From: Ilyonectria destructans
Taxonomy: Eukaryota > Ascomycota > Sordariomycetes > Hypocreales > Nectriaceae
Assembly (NCBI GenBank): GCA_020740775.1
Contig: JAHEWK010000001.1
Coordinates: 4,464,001 to 4,528,000, forward strand
Direction of reading: 5' to 3'
DNA length: 64,000 nucleotides
The notes under the pieces: model-generated
The model's database searches: none
What the model was told of the DNA's origin: nothing
Seen by the model: the letters and a program-made list of their open reading frames with translations, nothing else
Shown here: piece after piece, positions 63,679 to 64,000 of the stretch
Numbering within the stretch: the first letter of the stretch is position 1
Layout of the letters: each line of letters starts with the position of its first letter
Position numbers and translations under genes: made by a program

Positions 63679-64000
63679 CTATTCTTCGCCGTGGTCATCT
63701 CCCTGCTCTTCACCCGGCTCCGTAGGTTGCTTGCGCAGGTTCTCTGTATTGTACAGTAATCCTTGGACCACCTTTTCTGGCACGTCCAATTCTTCCGCCT
63801 CGAGCTCTTCATCCTTGACAAAAGCAGTCGTGCCAACTGCCAACTTCTCATCCGTCATAATCAAAGAGTAGATGGCGAGGCTCTTCACCTGAGCTTGCTC
63901 GCCGGAGTCAACGGCGGCGATGACGCTGGGCGGTTCGCCATTGTTGGCTGGCTTGAAGGCCACATCCAGGGGCTTGCCGGGAAGTTGGATGACGGCTGGG
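63679..64000 (-). CDS. TRM82: 3' end of a probable tRNA m7G46 methyltransferase subunit Trm82 (runs off the window)
   Basis: Only the last 107 codons are visible. Frame at the right edge: LPGKPLDVAFKP, then SVIAAVDSGEQAQVKSLAIYSL, an acidic stretch (EELEAEELDVPEKV) and an acidic tail (EEQGDDHGEE). No intron is seen in this part. The LPG-PLDV-beta-strand pattern with a following GEQ segment fits the last WD40 blade and tail of fungal Trm82, the non-catalytic partner of Trm8 that makes m7G46 in tRNA. The identification is tentative since no WD motif is complete. Confidence 0.55.
   Translation of the reverse strand, partial: PAVIQLPGKPLDVAFKPANNGEPPSVIAAVDSGEQAQVKSLAIYSLIMTDEKLAVGTTAFVKDEELEAEELDVPEKVVQGLLYNTENLRKQPTEPGEEQGDDHGEE

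Noticed and set aside
1..64000. CRISPR arrays, integrated virus, intact transposons, secondary-metabolite gene cluster
   Set aside because: No regular spacer array, capsid/integrase/reverse-transcriptase/transposase frame, long terminal repeat pair, or PKS/NRPS domain was recognised.

Overview
The window comes from the nuclear genome of a filamentous ascomycete (Pezizomycotina, probably a Sordariomycete and perhaps Hypocreales). Genes are monocistronic and lie on both strands. Introns are 46-143 nt, usually 46-70, with GTANGT-type donors and CTAAC-type branch sites. The products are fungal: a bZIP with a DUF3425 tail, a CLIP-170/Bik1 homologue with two zinc knuckles, Cgr1, Nop14, a Ydj1-type J protein ending in CASQ, a PX/DUF3818 protein and a GH6 enzyme. 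Species cannot be fixed from the sequence alone.

Layout. At 1-795 (-) is the 5' end of the chromatin remodeller CHD1. 2575-3826 (+) encodes a GRF-zinc-finger protein. 4367-6709 (-) is mitochondrial succinate dehydrogenase flavoprotein SDH1. 7851-11013 (-) is a PX-domain lipid-contact protein. 13385-14487 (-) is a coiled-coil tail-anchor-like protein and 15285-15758 (-) is the rRNA-processing factor CGR1. A long stretch without a supportable gene (15759-21486) precedes a serine/proline-rich protein (21487-24387, +). 25224-26008 (-) is an RS-rich membrane protein.

From about 26.6 to 32 kb the window changes character and becomes an RNA-polymerase-III island. It holds five tRNA-Ser(GCT) genes on the minus strand, four of them in a tandem array with ordinary 37/38 introns. 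It also holds four initiator tRNA-Met genes. These are extraordinary: three are cut into three exons and one into two, by inserts that look exactly like the spliceosomal introns of the neighbouring protein genes (GTATGT/GTAAGT/GTACGT donor, TACTAAC-like branch site, YAG acceptor). The inserts sit at tRNA positions 26/27 and 46/47, where nuclear tRNA introns are not expected. Joining the exons gives a perfect 72-nt initiator tRNA (A1:U72, A54, A60, CAT anticodon). The exons are identical in three copies while the introns have diverged, and the fourth copy has a compensatory T-stem change. This is the main discovery candidate.

Beyond the island come a GH6 glycoside hydrolase (32455-33869, -), an ER J-domain protein (35448-36792, +), a small Cys-rich ORF (37727-37996, +), a MARVEL-type membrane protein (38304-39221, -), an MFS transporter (41060-42770, +), a duplicated amidoligase-like protein (42981-46208, -), a GPATCH11-like G-patch protein (46618-47625, -), NOP14 (48147-50928, -), a membrane-anchored helical protein (51427-52471, +), the Bik1/CLIP-170 microtubule plus-end protein (54999-57501, +), a bZIP factor (58066-59520, -), YDJ1 (61637-63064, +) and the 3' end of a probable TRM82 (63679-64000, -). 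Most are housekeeping genes, several for RNA and ribosome biogenesis (CGR1, NOP14, TRM82, tRNAs) or protein folding (two J proteins). No secondary-metabolite cluster or intact transposon was seen.
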